Shown: positions 27,817 through 37,151, counted from the first letter of the stretch. The stretch: 64,000 nt of DNA from [Flavobacterium] thermophilum (GCA_900450595.1 UGGS01000001.1:992001-1056000), one strand, 5' to 3'. The notes: generated from the sequence alone by a model not told the origin. Numbers and translations: made by a program.

Positions 27817-28833
27817 TCATGCCTTCTCCCGTTTGATCGATGTCCGTTCCATCAATACCGGGGAGAAACGAAATACGCGCGGACCGTCGGCTTTTTTCGC
27901 TTTCATTTGTTCAAACACGCGCTCAGCTGCTTTCTTCCCCATCGCAAACGTCGGCTGGGCGATGGTTGTCAGCGCCGGCGTGTAAATGTCGGCAAACGGT
28001 ACATCATCGATGTTGATGATCGCCACCTCATCCGGCACACGAACCCCTGCGTCTTTCACAAACCGCAAAACGCCCATTAACGTCAAGTCGTTAATCGCAA
28101 ACAAGGCGTTCGGCCGCTCCGATTCCATGAACCGCTTCTTCAGCTCCCCAGGCAGCGCGGCAGGTTCAGCGGCGATGACGTTTTGATCGCCAACTTCAAA
28201 TCCCCTTTTCTCCATAGCCGCCCGAAACCCTTCCAACCGCTCCATCCGCGGCACGTTGTAAGAGACATGCGGCGGGGTGACAATCGCAATCCGATCGCGG
28301 CCATAGGAAGCGAAATACTGAACCGCCATTTCCGCTGCACCTGCATTATCAAGCAGCACGCTGTCTGCCTCCACTCCCGGCACCATCCGGTCGACAAACA
28401 CAAGCGGAAACCGTTCCTCGACAAGACGGCGGTAGACGTCCTCGTTCTTCCCTGTTGGAAACACGATCAACCCGTCCACTTGCTTCGCCAGCAGCGTATC
28501 AACATATGTTTTTTCCTTATCCGGATCATCGCCGGAATTGCAGACAATGACTTGAAACCCGCGCTTTTGGCATTCCTCTTCAATGGCGTGCAGCACTTGC
28601 GTTGTCATCATATGAAGCATATTAAAAACAATCACGCCAATGGTCGCTGTCGTCTTTTGCTTCAAACTGCGGGCGATGATGTTCGGCTGATACCCAAGCT
28701 CTTCAATCGCCTCGGCGATGCGTTTTCTCGTCTCCTCGCTCATATACTCATAGCGCTTATTTAAGTATTGTGACACCGTACTTTTCGAAACGTTGGCCAA
28801 TTTCGCGACATCGGCCATCGTTACTTTTTTCAA
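27817..28833 (-). CDS. LacI-family regulator of the gluconate locus
   Basis: 338 residues starting at TTG 28833 behind GAGAGGGA. Helix-turn-helix TMADVAKLANVSKSTVSQYL at residues 5-25, hinge region near 45-60 (LGYQPNIIARSLKQ), then a sugar-binding core (GVIVFNMLHMMTTQVLHAIE, VFVDRMVPGVEADSVLLDN, FAINDLTLMGVLRF). Palindromic operators lie in its own promoter and upstream of gntP, so it probably represses itself, gntK and gntP and responds to gluconate or a derivative. This differs from the GntR-type regulator of B. subtilis. Confidence 0.88.
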   Translation of the reverse strand: MKKVTMADVAKLANVSKSTVSQYLNKRYEYMSEETRKRIAEAIEELGYQPNIIARSLKQKTTATIGVIVFNMLHMMTTQVLHAIEEECQKRGFQVIVCNSGDDPDKEKTYVDTLLAKQVDGLIVFPTGKNEDVYRRLVEERFPLVFVDRMVPGVEADSVLLDNAGAAEMAVQYFASYGRDRIAIVTPPHVSYNVPRMERLEGFRAAMEKRGFEVGDQNVIAAEPAALPGELKKRFMESERPNALFAINDLTLMGVLRFVKDAGVRVPDEVAIINIDDVPFADIYTPALTTIAQPTFAMGKKAAERVFEQMKAKKADGPRVFRFSPVLMERTSIKREKA

Positions 28834-28852
28834 AAGGGATCCCTCTCTCGTA

Positions 28853-28894
28853 CTAAATCGATTTAGTTCAAAAGCGTTTTCATAAACCGGTTTA
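28853..28894. promoter_or_regulatory. operators in the regulator promoter
   Basis: CTAAATCGATTTAG at 28853-28866 and a variant TAAACCGGTTTA at 28883-28894, 20-60 bp upstream of the LacI-type gene. They imply autoregulation. Confidence 0.75.
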
Positions 28895-29080
28895 GCTTTA
28901 TTATAAATCAAGTGAAAGCGGTTTACAATAGTTTTTGTTTGAAATCTAAAAATCAATGAATGGTATACGGCCGTGACAGCTTGCCGATCGAGTGATGTCA
29001 TTCCGCCCGAATGGATCGCGCCAAACGGCTTCATAGATTGTACTTTCATTTTGCACTAAGCAATGCATTGATTCATTTTT

Positions 29081-29228
29081 ATGAACAAATACCTATTTTT
29101 ACCTGTCGTTTGTTTTAGTATTTTCTACATTATCGTTTGGCGTTTCTGAAACATCTGTGAAAGCCGCAGAAGAACATAATGAGTTTATTAGAGCTTCACA
29201 AGCACAATTGTATACCGATACCAATTAA
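29081..29228 (+). pseudogene. small secreted-peptide-like gene, frameshifted
   Basis: The ATG at 29081 opens NKYLFLP, but coding character moves to the next frame: LSFVLVFSTLSFGVSETSVK, then AAEEHNEFIRASQAQLYTDT, ending at TAA 29228. The combined product would be a signal-peptide-like hydrophobic stretch and a charged tail of about 30 residues. I do not recognise it. The start region lacks a clear ribosome site. Confidence 0.3.
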
Positions 29229-29246
29229 CAAAAAGGAGAATGGGAC

Positions 29247-29354
29247 ATGCTGACTACCATGACGTCTATTTTAGGCTACCTTTTTATAGGTGTCGTTATT
29301 TTAGCTGTTTTTATGGTTTATGAACCTCTCCTACTTGCGATTGCATTCAAATAG
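29247..29354 (+). CDS. short hydrophobic peptide, tail replaced by IS sequence
   Basis: An ATG behind AAAAGGAGAATGGGAC gives 35 codons (MLTTMTSILGYLFIGVVILA, then VFMVYE) with one membrane span. The last 10 codons lie in the antisense of a TnpB fragment, so the original 3' end was probably cut off by that element. It may have formed a unit with the frameshifted gene just upstream. No known family recognised. Confidence 0.35.
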   Translation: MLTTMTSILGYLFIGVVILAVFMVYEPLLLAIAFK

Positions 29355-29530
29355 TTTTTGGATAACTTCTTTCTTTGCCCGAAAACGGGTTTTCAGCGTT
29401 CGATACATGGTTTCACCTCCTATGTTTATTGTATTCTATTGTCATCCAAAAAAGAAAGAGAAAAACAGAAAAACCGAACGCCATTCATCCCCCACCTATA
29501 GAGGTGGAGGACTTCTGGCTAATTTATGTT
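29331..29530 (-). mobile_element. tnpB: left-end relic of a different TnpB element
   Basis: On the minus strand a palindrome (CCTCCACC ... GGTGGGGG) near 29495-29525 is followed by AGGAGG and an ATG at 29408 that encodes YRTLKTRFRAKKEVIQKLFE, a typical TnpB start, ending at a stop after 25 codons. The rest of the element is missing. The sequence differs from the 726-bp element elsewhere in the window. Confidence 0.7.
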
Positions 29531-29580
29531 AAATTCGTGAGAAAACGGTAAAAAATTAGAAGACTGATCATAAAAGAAAA

Positions 29581-29620
29581 ACGCCGTTCATAAATCGAAA
29601 AAGTTCCCAAAACACGGCGT
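29581..29620 (-). terminator. terminator after the first Rpn gene
   Basis: ACGCCGT (29581-29587) pairs with ACGGCGT (29614-29620). Leftward reading ends in a T-rich tract. The loop is long, so confidence is moderate. Confidence 0.5.
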
Positions 29621-29742
29621 TTCCAAAAACCTCCCCTGGGAACGAAACGTCCGAAGGCTCTAACAAGACGGCCGCCGCCCTTTATGAGGGATTTGACGCC
29701 ATTGCGGGCGGCGACGTTCGCTCTAGCCAGGGGGCATCCGAC

Positions 29743-30645
29743 TTACTGCCTCACCTTTTCAATCATCTCGACCGGCAGCCCAGTCAGTTCGTGAATCGTG
29801 TCGACATCGTACCCTTTCGCCAGCATTCTCTTCACCACGTCGAGCTTCCCTTCCTCGATCCCTTGTTGGCGTCCTTGCTTCATCCCCTGTTCGATTCCTT
29901 GTTGGATTCCCTTTTCCATCCCCCGCTGTTCGTATGAGACGATGAGTTCCATCACACGCTTTGCTTCCTTCGTCTCCATTTGGCTCACCTCGTGTCGCAG
30001 TTGGATTTCCTCCTCTTCGGATAACCGCAAATACGTCTCGAAAAAACCGAACAACAGCCGCTGTTTCGCTTCATCCAGCTCAAGGCGGACGAGCATGCGC
30101 AAAAATTCCTTTTTCACGTCGACTTTCTCATCTTCATTATACCCCATTTTGCTTAGCAAGGCAGCGGCGACAGGGTTGGCATGGCGGATGTACGCGCGCC
30201 ACGGCAGTTTGCATAGCTCCACCGTCAAAAAGCGGAAGTCAAGAACGGTCAAAAACGGAAACTGCATGACCAATGAGGAAGGTTCGTCGTATTGTTCGTC
30301 ATAGCTGAAGATGGCGATCGGGAGAATGCGGCGGCGGTATTTTTGAAACAAGCGGCTGAAGTAGAGGAACATTCGCTCGGGGAAGGTCCGCTGGGTGTAG
30401 CTTTGATGCTCGACATGGACAATGACGAGCCCGTCTTCCCCTTTCACCTTTGTTTCGACCAACAAGTCGACGCGGTGCTTCTCTCCGGCCGTCACATCGG
30501 TGAACAGTTCCTCGGAGAGGAAAGAGAGATGGTGAACGTCAATGTACTCGTACACGTCGGGAAAGAAAAGAAGCAAAAACTCCTCAAAAAATGTCGACAG
30601 CAACTCTTTGAACAACCGGTCATGATCGATGCGCTGTTTGGCCAC
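29743..30645 (-). CDS. Rpn-family PD-(D/E)XK nuclease, copy 1
   Basis: 300 residues from GTG 30645 behind GGGAGGG. N-terminal DHDRLFKELLSTFFEEFLLL and FPDVYEYID are the signature of the Rpn (recombination-promoting nuclease/putative transposase) family; the catalytic PD-(D/E)XK elements are Asp60 in RVDLLVETK and Glu79-x-Gln81 in VHVEHQSY. The C-terminal part has a Gln/Gly/Lys repeat (GIQQGIEQGMKQGRQQGIEE) and ends in LTGLPVEMIEKVR. It lies directly downstream, same strand, of a CRISPR array, and a close paralogue at 38566 has the same arrangement. Real role unknown; known Rpn proteins cut DNA and raise recombination. Confidence 0.85.
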   Translation of the reverse strand: MAKQRIDHDRLFKELLSTFFEEFLLLFFPDVYEYIDVHHLSFLSEELFTDVTAGEKHRVDLLVETKVKGEDGLVIVHVEHQSYTQRTFPERMFLYFSRLFQKYRRRILPIAIFSYDEQYDEPSSLVMQFPFLTVLDFRFLTVELCKLPWRAYIRHANPVAAALLSKMGYNEDEKVDVKKEFLRMLVRLELDEAKQRLLFGFFETYLRLSEEEEIQLRHEVSQMETKEAKRVMELIVSYEQRGMEKGIQQGIEQGMKQGRQQGIEEGKLDVVKRMLAKGYDVDTIHELTGLPVEMIEKVRQ

Positions 30646-30773
30646 GTTTTCCCTCCCTGCAATTGTCGGATTCACCGTACTGTATTCGCTCTTCGCGGCC
30701 AAATTCCTTCTTGTTTCCCCCGCGTTTTTTTGGCATGTGCCATTTCGCATTTGTCCTTTTCCTATGTCGAGCG

Positions 30774-30806
30774 GTAAAACAAGCTGAACTCAGCGGTGGT
30801 TCAGCT
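30774..30806 (-). terminator. terminator between CRISPR array 1 and the Rpn gene
   Basis: AGCTGAAC pairs with GTTCAGCT (30782-30789 with 30799-30806); leftward reading then gives TGTTTTA. It would stop most transcription of the array before the Rpn gene. Confidence 0.65.
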
Positions 30807-30819
30807 GAGGCGGGGAATA

Positions 30820-31513
30820 GTTTCAGTTCCTCGTAGGTACGATAAAAGCAATCAATAAGAAGGTGAAGAAACTTGGCTAGGACGGGTTTCAATCCCTCAT
30901 AGGTACGATAAAAACCATATATCCCAATATTCAATTCATTTGCAATATCTTTGTTTCAATCCCTCATAGGTACGATAAAAACATCCTTTCATTTTTGTTT
31001 TATTGCCTCCTGCATCTAGTTTCAATCCCTCATAGGTACGATAAAAACGATGGAAGGGGCTCCGATCGTAACGATCGGGATGACGTTTCAATCCCTCATA
31101 GGTACGATAAAAACATGAAATGGATGATCGGCAACGCGACCACTATTGGGTTTCAATCCCTCATAGGTACGATAAAAACACAGCACAAATTCAAACAGGA
31201 GCCATTACAAACGCTTGTTTCAATCCCTCATAGGTACGATAAAAACGGCCGTACCCATTTGTGCTTGTCTTTTTCATCCCAAGTTTCAATCCCTCATAGG
31301 TACGATAAAAACGTCGGCTAACAATGCAGACGGTACAGCCGCCGAAGAAAAGTTTCAATCCCTCATAGGTACGATAAAAACCTCTGGGGTTATTTGCTAT
31401 TATTGCTGGGGTGATTGTTTCAATCCCTCATAGGTACGATAAAAACGCAAAAACAGTTTGAAAAAGAAATGGAACAAATCAAAGTTTCAATCCCTCATAG
31501 GTACGATAAAAAC
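30820..31513 (-). CRISPR. CRISPR array 1 (11 repeats, 10 spacers)
   Basis: 30-bp repeats beginning GTTTCAATCCCTCATAGG and ending ACGATAAAAAC (plus-strand reading), starting at 30886, 30953, 31019, 31085, 31150, 31217, 31283, 31352, 31417 and 31484, plus a degenerate copy at 30820-30849. Spacers are 35-39 bp. On the transcribed (minus) strand each repeat ends in ATTGAAAC, the 8-nt tag typical of type I-A/I-B/III repeats. The degenerate terminal repeat and the promoter-bearing leader on the right fix the orientation. No cas gene occurs in the window. Confidence 0.97.
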
Positions 31514-31680
31514 CCAAACCATGTGCGTAAAATCAAGCTTTTCCCCTTTTGGCTGTTTTCAGAATAACACGTTTCAAAAATTCTGTCAATACTGTTCAGC
31601 CGTGTTGGCTGTAGGATTTTGACGCGAAAAGACATTGTCGTCGATCCCCCGGGATTTTTGCACGATTGGAGGTCGACGAC
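31514..31680 (-). promoter_or_regulatory. leader of CRISPR array 1
   Basis: About 167 bp nearly identical to the leader of array 2. It holds a near-consensus promoter on the minus strand: TTGACA (31584-31589), 17-bp spacer, TATTCT (31561-31566), giving a start roughly 40 nt before the first repeat. Its outer end is a hairpin, GTCGTCGA (31637-31644) with TCGACGAC (31673-31680), a probable terminator of the upstream AEC gene that insulates the array. Confidence 0.85.
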
Positions 31681-31695
31681 AACTTGCCCCCGTTT

Positions 31696-32658
31696 TCATC
31701 CGCCAATCGGAAACAGCAGACGGGCCGCATATACTGTGCCTGTCACGGTAATGGCGCTCAACAAGGTCGACACCAGCACTGCCTGGGCGGCGTAATCGGG
31801 GTGGCAGTCATACTCGAGCGCATACAGCGCCGTATTGCGTGAACATGGATACGAACTGGCAATGAGCAATGCCTGAGCCGTCACGCCATCCATTCCTAAT
31901 AGAAAGATCAAAGACCCAGCCAACAGCGGCGACAATATCAAGCGCCCGAACACACTCACATACACAAGCGGCGGCAAGGCAGTAAACCGAGCGTAGGCGA
32001 TTTGCGCTCCCAACGTAAAGAGGGCGATGGCTAAAAACGCATCGGCGACCCGCTGAAGCGGCGTCCATAAAAATGATGGGATCGGGACGTGGAGCCATCG
32101 GCAGACCACGCCAAGCAACAGCGCGTGAAGGACGGGATTTTTCCATATCTCAGCAGCCCATTTCCCACTTTTCCCGTTTCCTGACACGAACTGATACACT
32201 CCATATGTATTGGTCAAGAAGTTTTGAAAAATGGTCACGATGATTTGAATCGTCGCCCCGAGCGGATGTTGGTGAAACACCAGCTGGCTGACAGGAATGC
32301 CGAAGTTGCCAGAATTGTTCAGCACAACCGTATTTTGAAACACCGCTGCCATACTTCGCTCCAGTTTGAATAGTTTCGCCATGATCCTACTCAAAACCAT
32401 CAGCCCGCCGTTTTGCAACAGAAGAAACCCTAAGATAGCCGCTAACACCTTTCCATTCAACTCACTGTCGTACACGTTGATGAATGCGACTGCCGGCAGC
32501 AGGACATACATGTTCAATTTGGATAATGTATTGAGGTCAAGACGAAAGAAACGGTGAAGCCCTGCTCCCAAGCCGACAATCAACAGCATAGGAACCATCA
32601 CTTGCAATACAATTCCGCTAAAAACAGCCAAGACGTTTCCCCCGCTTTCTTTGTGCAT
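31696..32658 (-). CDS. AEC-family transporter
   Basis: About 320 residues with ten membrane segments in two halves, as in auxin-efflux-carrier/malate permease proteins. Motifs: LLPAVAFINVYDSEL, VVLNNSGNFGIPVSQLVF and LIASSYPCSRNTALYALEY (the Asn/Pro-rich break of the second half). Last gene of the tct cluster, 48 bp after the response regulator, so probably moves organic acids. Two starts are possible: ATG 32658 (used here) or TTG 32631 with a better GGGGG spacing. Confidence 0.83.
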   Translation of the reverse strand: MHKESGGNVLAVFSGIVLQVMVPMLLIVGLGAGLHRFFRLDLNTLSKLNMYVLLPAVAFINVYDSELNGKVLAAILGFLLLQNGGLMVLSRIMAKLFKLERSMAAVFQNTVVLNNSGNFGIPVSQLVFHQHPLGATIQIIVTIFQNFLTNTYGVYQFVSGNGKSGKWAAEIWKNPVLHALLLGVVCRWLHVPIPSFLWTPLQRVADAFLAIALFTLGAQIAYARFTALPPLVYVSVFGRLILSPLLAGSLIFLLGMDGVTAQALLIASSYPCSRNTALYALEYDCHPDYAAQAVLVSTLLSAITVTGTVYAARLLFPIGG

Positions 32659-32706
32659 ATGTCGGCTCGATGTTCCTTGTATAACGTTGTTCAGACATCC
32701 CGCCTT

Positions 32707-33399
32707 TTACACTTTTTTTCGATAAATCCGCTCCGGACGACCGACCGATCCATAGACAATATCGGCTAGCACTTGTCCCGTGGAGACAAGGTATTCTAAA
32801 TATCGACGGGCGGTCGTCCGGCTTGTGCCAATTTGCCGTCCGACTTCTTCAGCAGTGATGCCTTCTTGGCACTGCCTAACAACCGCTAACACTTTTTCCA
32901 GCGTCAACGGCTGAATGCCTTTAGGCAACATCGGCTGTTCCTTAACGGACCATTCTCTTCCCATCAGTTCATCAACATCTTCTTGGCCAATCCACTCTTT
33001 CTCTTTCACCCACCGCTGCATTTTGTCATAGTACTCTTTATACCGATGCAATGTGTCGACAAATCGATCAAACATAATCGGCTTGATAATATAATCAAAC
33101 ACCCCGCCATGCAGCGCTTGTTTCAAGGCATCCACTTCTCGTGCTGCTGTGATCATAATAATATCGATATTGGAAAAGCGTTCCCGAACCCATTTTAAAA
33201 AAGAGAGGCCGTTCATATCCGGAAAATAGACATCAAGCAACAACACGTCGGGTTGCAGCACCTCTGTCAATTCCCTTGCCTCTTCGGCGTTCGTGGCGAT
33301 GCCGACCACTTCATAACCGTTCACTTTCTCGACAAAGCGCCGATTGATTTCCGCAATGCGGCGGTCGTCTTCAATAATCAGTACACGAATCGGCAACAT
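32707..33399 (-). CDS. CitT/DcuR-type response regulator
   Basis: 230 residues. Receiver domain with acidic pocket IIEDDRR, phosphorylated Asp in LLLDVYFPDMNG (near 58), Thr in MITAA and Lys in IIKP. The C-terminal part (LEKVLAVVRQCQEGITAEEV, GRQIGTSRTTARRYLEYLVS) is the HTH of citrate/malate regulators. It pairs with the kinase ending 13 bp upstream and probably controls tctCBA and the AEC transporter in response to tri- or dicarboxylates. The start MLPIRV follows AGAAGGAGGG. Confidence 0.9.
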   Translation of the reverse strand: MLPIRVLIIEDDRRIAEINRRFVEKVNGYEVVGIATNAEEARELTEVLQPDVLLLDVYFPDMNGLSFLKWVRERFSNIDIIMITAAREVDALKQALHGGVFDYIIKPIMFDRFVDTLHRYKEYYDKMQRWVKEKEWIGQEDVDELMGREWSVKEQPMLPKGIQPLTLEKVLAVVRQCQEGITAEEVGRQIGTSRTTARRYLEYLVSTGQVLADIVYGSVGRPERIYRKKV

Positions 33400-33412
33400 C
33401 GGTTCCCTCCTT

Positions 33413-35027
33413 CTAGCCTTGGCGGTCCTGCCGCCCGACATGGGCTGGCCGCTTTGGGATCATGATGGTAAATACCGTGCCTGCTCCTTGCTCAGATCGA
33501 TACGTCATTTGCCCCCCGAGCATTGTCAACGCCCGGTTCACTAGATCAAGCCCATACCCCCGCCCTCCGGCAGCCTTCGTTGAAAAGCCGCGCTCGTAGA
33601 TCCGTTCCGCTACAACTGGGTCAATGCCTAATCCGTTATCCTCGACCTCAATAATCAAGTCATCGCCGAGGTCGGTCAAAAAAATGGTCACTCGTTTCTC
33701 TTCTTTTCCGTTGTGGAGGACCGACCGCTTCCATGGCGTTATCTACTACATTTCCAATAATGGTTACTAGATGGTCCCGGTCCATCCATGGCGGCACATC
33801 ACGGAAACTGCTTTCCCGATCGATCTCAAACACAATTTTCAGCTCGTTGGCGCGATTGAACTTGCCGATCAGCAGACCGCCGATGATCGGATCCGGAATT
33901 TCTTTCATGACAAACCGGACGATGTTTTGTTGCAAGTCGGTCTCTTTTGCGATCAGTTCAAGCGCTTCCTCATACGATTCCAGTTGAATCAGGCCAGAGA
34001 TCAAATACAGCTTGTTGGAAAATTCGTGCGTTTGCGCGCGTAAGGCATCGGCATAACTGCGAAGCTGCGATAACTCTTTGGTCAAGCGATACAATTCCGA
34101 TTTGTTTCGAAACGTCGATACCGCTCCGATCACACGCCCTTGCTTGTCTTTGATCGGAATGCGGTTGGCAATGACGGTTTCTTCCCCTAACACCATTTCA
34201 TCGTCAAATTCTGCCTGCCCCGTCCGAATGACTTCAGGCAGCCTCGAGTGGGGAATAAGCTGCAAGATCGGCATTCCCAACACATCGCGTTCGTTCTCAT
34301 ACCCAAGCAGCTTCAGCGCCGTTTGGTTGACCATTGTAATCGTTCCCTCTTGATTGATGGCCACCATTCCTTCGCGAATTGCCTCTAAAATCGCCTGCTT
34401 TTCTTGGTAGAGCAAACCGATTTCTTCCGGTTCAAGACCATGAATCGATTTTTTCACCGCCTTGGCGATCGCCATTGCACCCACCGCTCCGAGAAAGAGG
34501 GCAAAAACGGAGAAGAGAAACATCTTCATACGATACGACCATACTGTACGCTGAATATCCTCTAGCAAAAAACCAACCGAAACAATGCCGATCACATGTC
34601 CGTTTTCATCAAAAATCGGCGCTTTTCCCCGGATCGCCGGACCAAGCGAACCGACCGCCTCCGAAATAATGGCCTTGCCTTTGAGCACCTCACCGTTGTC
34701 GCCCCCGACCATCGGTTTGCCGATCCGGTCCGGCAGCGGGTGAGCATAGCGGATTCCCTTACGGTTGCCAATCACTACGTACTCCGCCCCTGTCTTTCGG
34801 CGAATATATTCGGCAAACGGCTGCAAGCGCACGGACGGATTCGGGTCGCGGAACGCCTCGCGCACAAGCGGGGTGGACGCAACGGTTTCCGCCACGTTCA
34901 GCGCCCGCATGCCGATTTGTTGTTTGATAGTCTCCGCGAACATATGTTGGAATAAAAATGTAAGAAACACGATGACAAACAAAAGCAGCGAACAAATGAT
35001 CATCATCAACCGTGTTTGCAGTTTCAT
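33413..35027 (-). pseudogene. CitA/DcuS-type sensor kinase broken by a 4-bp duplication
   Basis: N-terminal TM (MMIICSLLLFVIVFLTFLF), extracytoplasmic Cache/PAS-like sensor (TVASTPLVREAFRDPNPSV to APIFDENGHVIGIVSVGF), second TM, PAS domain (AINQEGTITMVNQTALKLLG), phospho-acceptor His in AQTHEFSNKLYLISGLI and N-box VVDNAMEAV. Then the frame is lost: GACCGACC at 33720-33727 is a tandem duplication of GACC. Removing one copy restores AVLHNGKEEKRVTIFL, leading to the ATP-binding G boxes DNGLGID and GRGYGLDLV. As it stands the protein stops before the G boxes and cannot bind ATP. It could be a switchable contingency site or an assembly error. Confidence 0.85.
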
Positions 35028-35103
35028 CGTGCTGTCCCCCAAACGGAAAAATGAAAAGAAAGACCATCCTCCAACTTAAGGAAGAAAGCCTTTCTTTCTA
35101 TTA

Positions 35104-36630
35104 TTACATATCTTCATTGACAATGACGGTTTTTCCTCGTAACTTCATGAAAAACGGCACGGCAATCCACAACAAGGCGATGACTAACAAGACAAGCGAA
35201 ATCGGCTTTTCAACGAAAACGAGATAGTCCCCGTTGGATGCCGTCAACGCCCGGCGCATGTTGTTTTCGATCATCGGCCCCAACACAAGCCCCAGCACAA
35301 GCGGCGCAAGCGGATAGTCGTGTTCCGCAAGCCAATAGCCGAGCAAGCCAAATGCCAACAACAGAAACACATCAAACGTCGTCACTTGCACCGCATACAC
35401 GCCGAATACAGAGATGGCAATAATGAGCGGCAACAAATACTTCGTCGGCGTTTGGATGATTTTTGCGAAAATTTTTACAAGCGGCATGTTCAGAATTAGC
35501 AACATCACATTTCCAATGAACATGCTCGCAATCAATCCCCAGGCGACAGCCGGATGTTCATCAAACAACAGCGGACCTGGCTGGACGTTGTACATAATGA
35601 GCGCTCCCATCAAAATGGCCGTCGTCCCGGACCCCGGAATCCCGAGCGTCAACAGCGGAATCATCGCGCCTCCAGACGCACCGTTGTTCGCCGACTCGGG
35701 CGCCGCGACGCCGGCGATCGTCCCTTGGCCGAATTTTTCCGGATGTTTGCTGATTTTCTTTTCAAGAATATAAGAGAAAAATGAGGCCAACGTCGCTCCG
35801 GCTCCCGGCAGCACGCCGATGAAAAATCCGAGCAGCGACCCGCGGGCAATCGGGCCGGCACTTTCCTTCAAGTCCGATTTGGTTGGCAAGATGCGCCCGA
35901 TTTTAGCAATTTCCCCTTCGTTCGTTTCCCGATGGAGAATCGCTCTAAACACTTCTCCCAACGCAAACAACCCGACCGCTACGGTTAAAAACTCCAGCCC
36001 CCCATACAAATAGGAAATGTTGTACGTGAAGCGTGCGACGCCAGAGACGTTGTCGAGCCCGATCGTGGAAAGCAACAAGCCGAACACCGTCATGATCCAC
36101 GCTTTCGTCATCGATTTGCCGGCAAGGCCGCTCACCGCCGCCAACCCGAGCAGCATGAGCGAAAAATATTCAGCCGGACCGAACTTCAAGGCGACATTGG
36201 ACAGCGGCTCCGCTAATAATACAAGACCGATGAGCGACACAATCCCCGCCACAAACGAGCCGATCGCCGCAATCGCCAGCGCCGCCCCGGCCCGGCCTTG
36301 CCGCGCCATTTGGTAGCCGTCCAGCGTCGTGACAACAGACGATGATTCCCCGGGCGTGTTTAACAAAATTGACGTCGTCGACCCGCCGTACATCGCCCCG
36401 TAATAGACGCCGGCCAACAAAATGATCGAACTGGCGGCCGCCTGCTCGGGACTCAAACCCGATGTCATCGACGCCGTCACCGGAATGAGCAGCGCCACCC
36501 CGCTCATCGGCCCGATCCCAGGAAGCACGCCGACCGCCGTGCCGATCAACACCCCGATAAACGCAAACAGCAAGTTATGCGGCTGAAGCGCCGTCTGAAA
36601 TCCGTCAAACAAAAACGATAGTGTGCTCAT
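35104..36630 (-). CDS. tctA: tripartite tricarboxylate transporter, large membrane subunit TctA
   Basis: 508 residues with about 11 membrane segments. GTAVGVLPGIGPMSGVALLI near 35, YYGAMYGGSTTSILLNTPGE near 80 and GASGGAMIPLLTLGIPGSGTT near 320 are the TctA repeats. It forms the channel that works with TctB and the binding protein TctC. It lies 13 bp after tctB, with the sensor kinase next. Intact. Confidence 0.94.
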   Translation of the reverse strand: MSTLSFLFDGFQTALQPHNLLFAFIGVLIGTAVGVLPGIGPMSGVALLIPVTASMTSGLSPEQAAASSIILLAGVYYGAMYGGSTTSILLNTPGESSSVVTTLDGYQMARQGRAGAALAIAAIGSFVAGIVSLIGLVLLAEPLSNVALKFGPAEYFSLMLLGLAAVSGLAGKSMTKAWIMTVFGLLLSTIGLDNVSGVARFTYNISYLYGGLEFLTVAVGLFALGEVFRAILHRETNEGEIAKIGRILPTKSDLKESAGPIARGSLLGFFIGVLPGAGATLASFFSYILEKKISKHPEKFGQGTIAGVAAPESANNGASGGAMIPLLTLGIPGSGTTAILMGALIMYNVQPGPLLFDEHPAVAWGLIASMFIGNVMLLILNMPLVKIFAKIIQTPTKYLLPLIIAISVFGVYAVQVTTFDVFLLLAFGLLGYWLAEHDYPLAPLVLGLVLGPMIENNMRRALTASNGDYLVFVEKPISLVLLVIALLWIAVPFFMKLRGKTVIVNEDM

Positions 36631-36643
36631 GATGCCCCTCCTT

Positions 36644-37099
36644 TCATTGGAACCAAATCGGCCAGCTCGGCAATGTTCCTTGCAGCAGCTTCACATAAAG
36701 GCCATATACGCCTAACGAAAAACCAGCCGCAATGGCGATCGATTTCCACAGCGCCCCTTTTTCCATCGTTTGAAAGCCGATGACAAGAAAGAGAAATGTC
36801 GTGATCACATATCCAACCGTTTCAAGCAACGCCGCATAGAAAATGGCGGCGATGAAAATGACAAGAAACTTTTTATATTGCCGCGGCAGTTTCTCCCCTG
36901 TTGCGCCTGAATAATTTCTTGTCTCAAACAGCAGTTTTATGCTTAATAAAACCAACACAAGTCCAAGCAAAAACGGAAACACATTCGGCCCGACAGCGCT
37001 GCCGTAGGCGCTTTTCGATATGCGCAAACTTTCCACCATAAACAAAGCGCCCACAGCCAAAAACGCCACCGCCGCGATCCGGTCAGCCGTTTTGTTCAT
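36644..37099 (-). CDS. tctB: tripartite tricarboxylate transporter, small membrane subunit TctB
   Basis: 151 residues with four membrane segments: AAVAFLAVGALFMVESLRI, VFPFLLGLVLVLLSIKLLFE, FLVIFIAAIFYAALLETVGY and AIAAGFSLGVYGLYVKLL. Low conservation is normal for TctB; identity comes from size, topology, the ending LPSWP and position between tctC and tctA. The start MNKTADR follows GGGAGGG. Confidence 0.9.
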   Translation of the reverse strand: MNKTADRIAAVAFLAVGALFMVESLRISKSAYGSAVGPNVFPFLLGLVLVLLSIKLLFETRNYSGATGEKLPRQYKKFLVIFIAAIFYAALLETVGYVITTFLFLVIGFQTMEKGALWKSIAIAAGFSLGVYGLYVKLLQGTLPSWPIWFQ

Positions 37100-37151
37100 C
37101 GCTTTCCCTCCCGCTTTTGGAAAAAGGGGAAGAATGCTCTTCCCCCTCGAG

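Noticed and set aside
29581-29735. Possible structured RNA downstream of the first Rpn gene (GCCGCCGCCC/GGGCGGCGAC pairing)
   Set aside because: The loop is long and other pairings compete; without covariation only the simple terminator was kept.
29743-30645. Rpn gene as the transposase of the CRISPR module
   Set aside because: No terminal inverted repeats or target duplications could be found around either module, so they are not called mobile elements.
30995-31433. Frames encoding repeated VSIPHRYDKN or FQSLIGTIKT peptides
   Set aside because: Direct translation of the 30-bp CRISPR repeat plus spacers; the periodicity comes from the array, not from a repeat protein.
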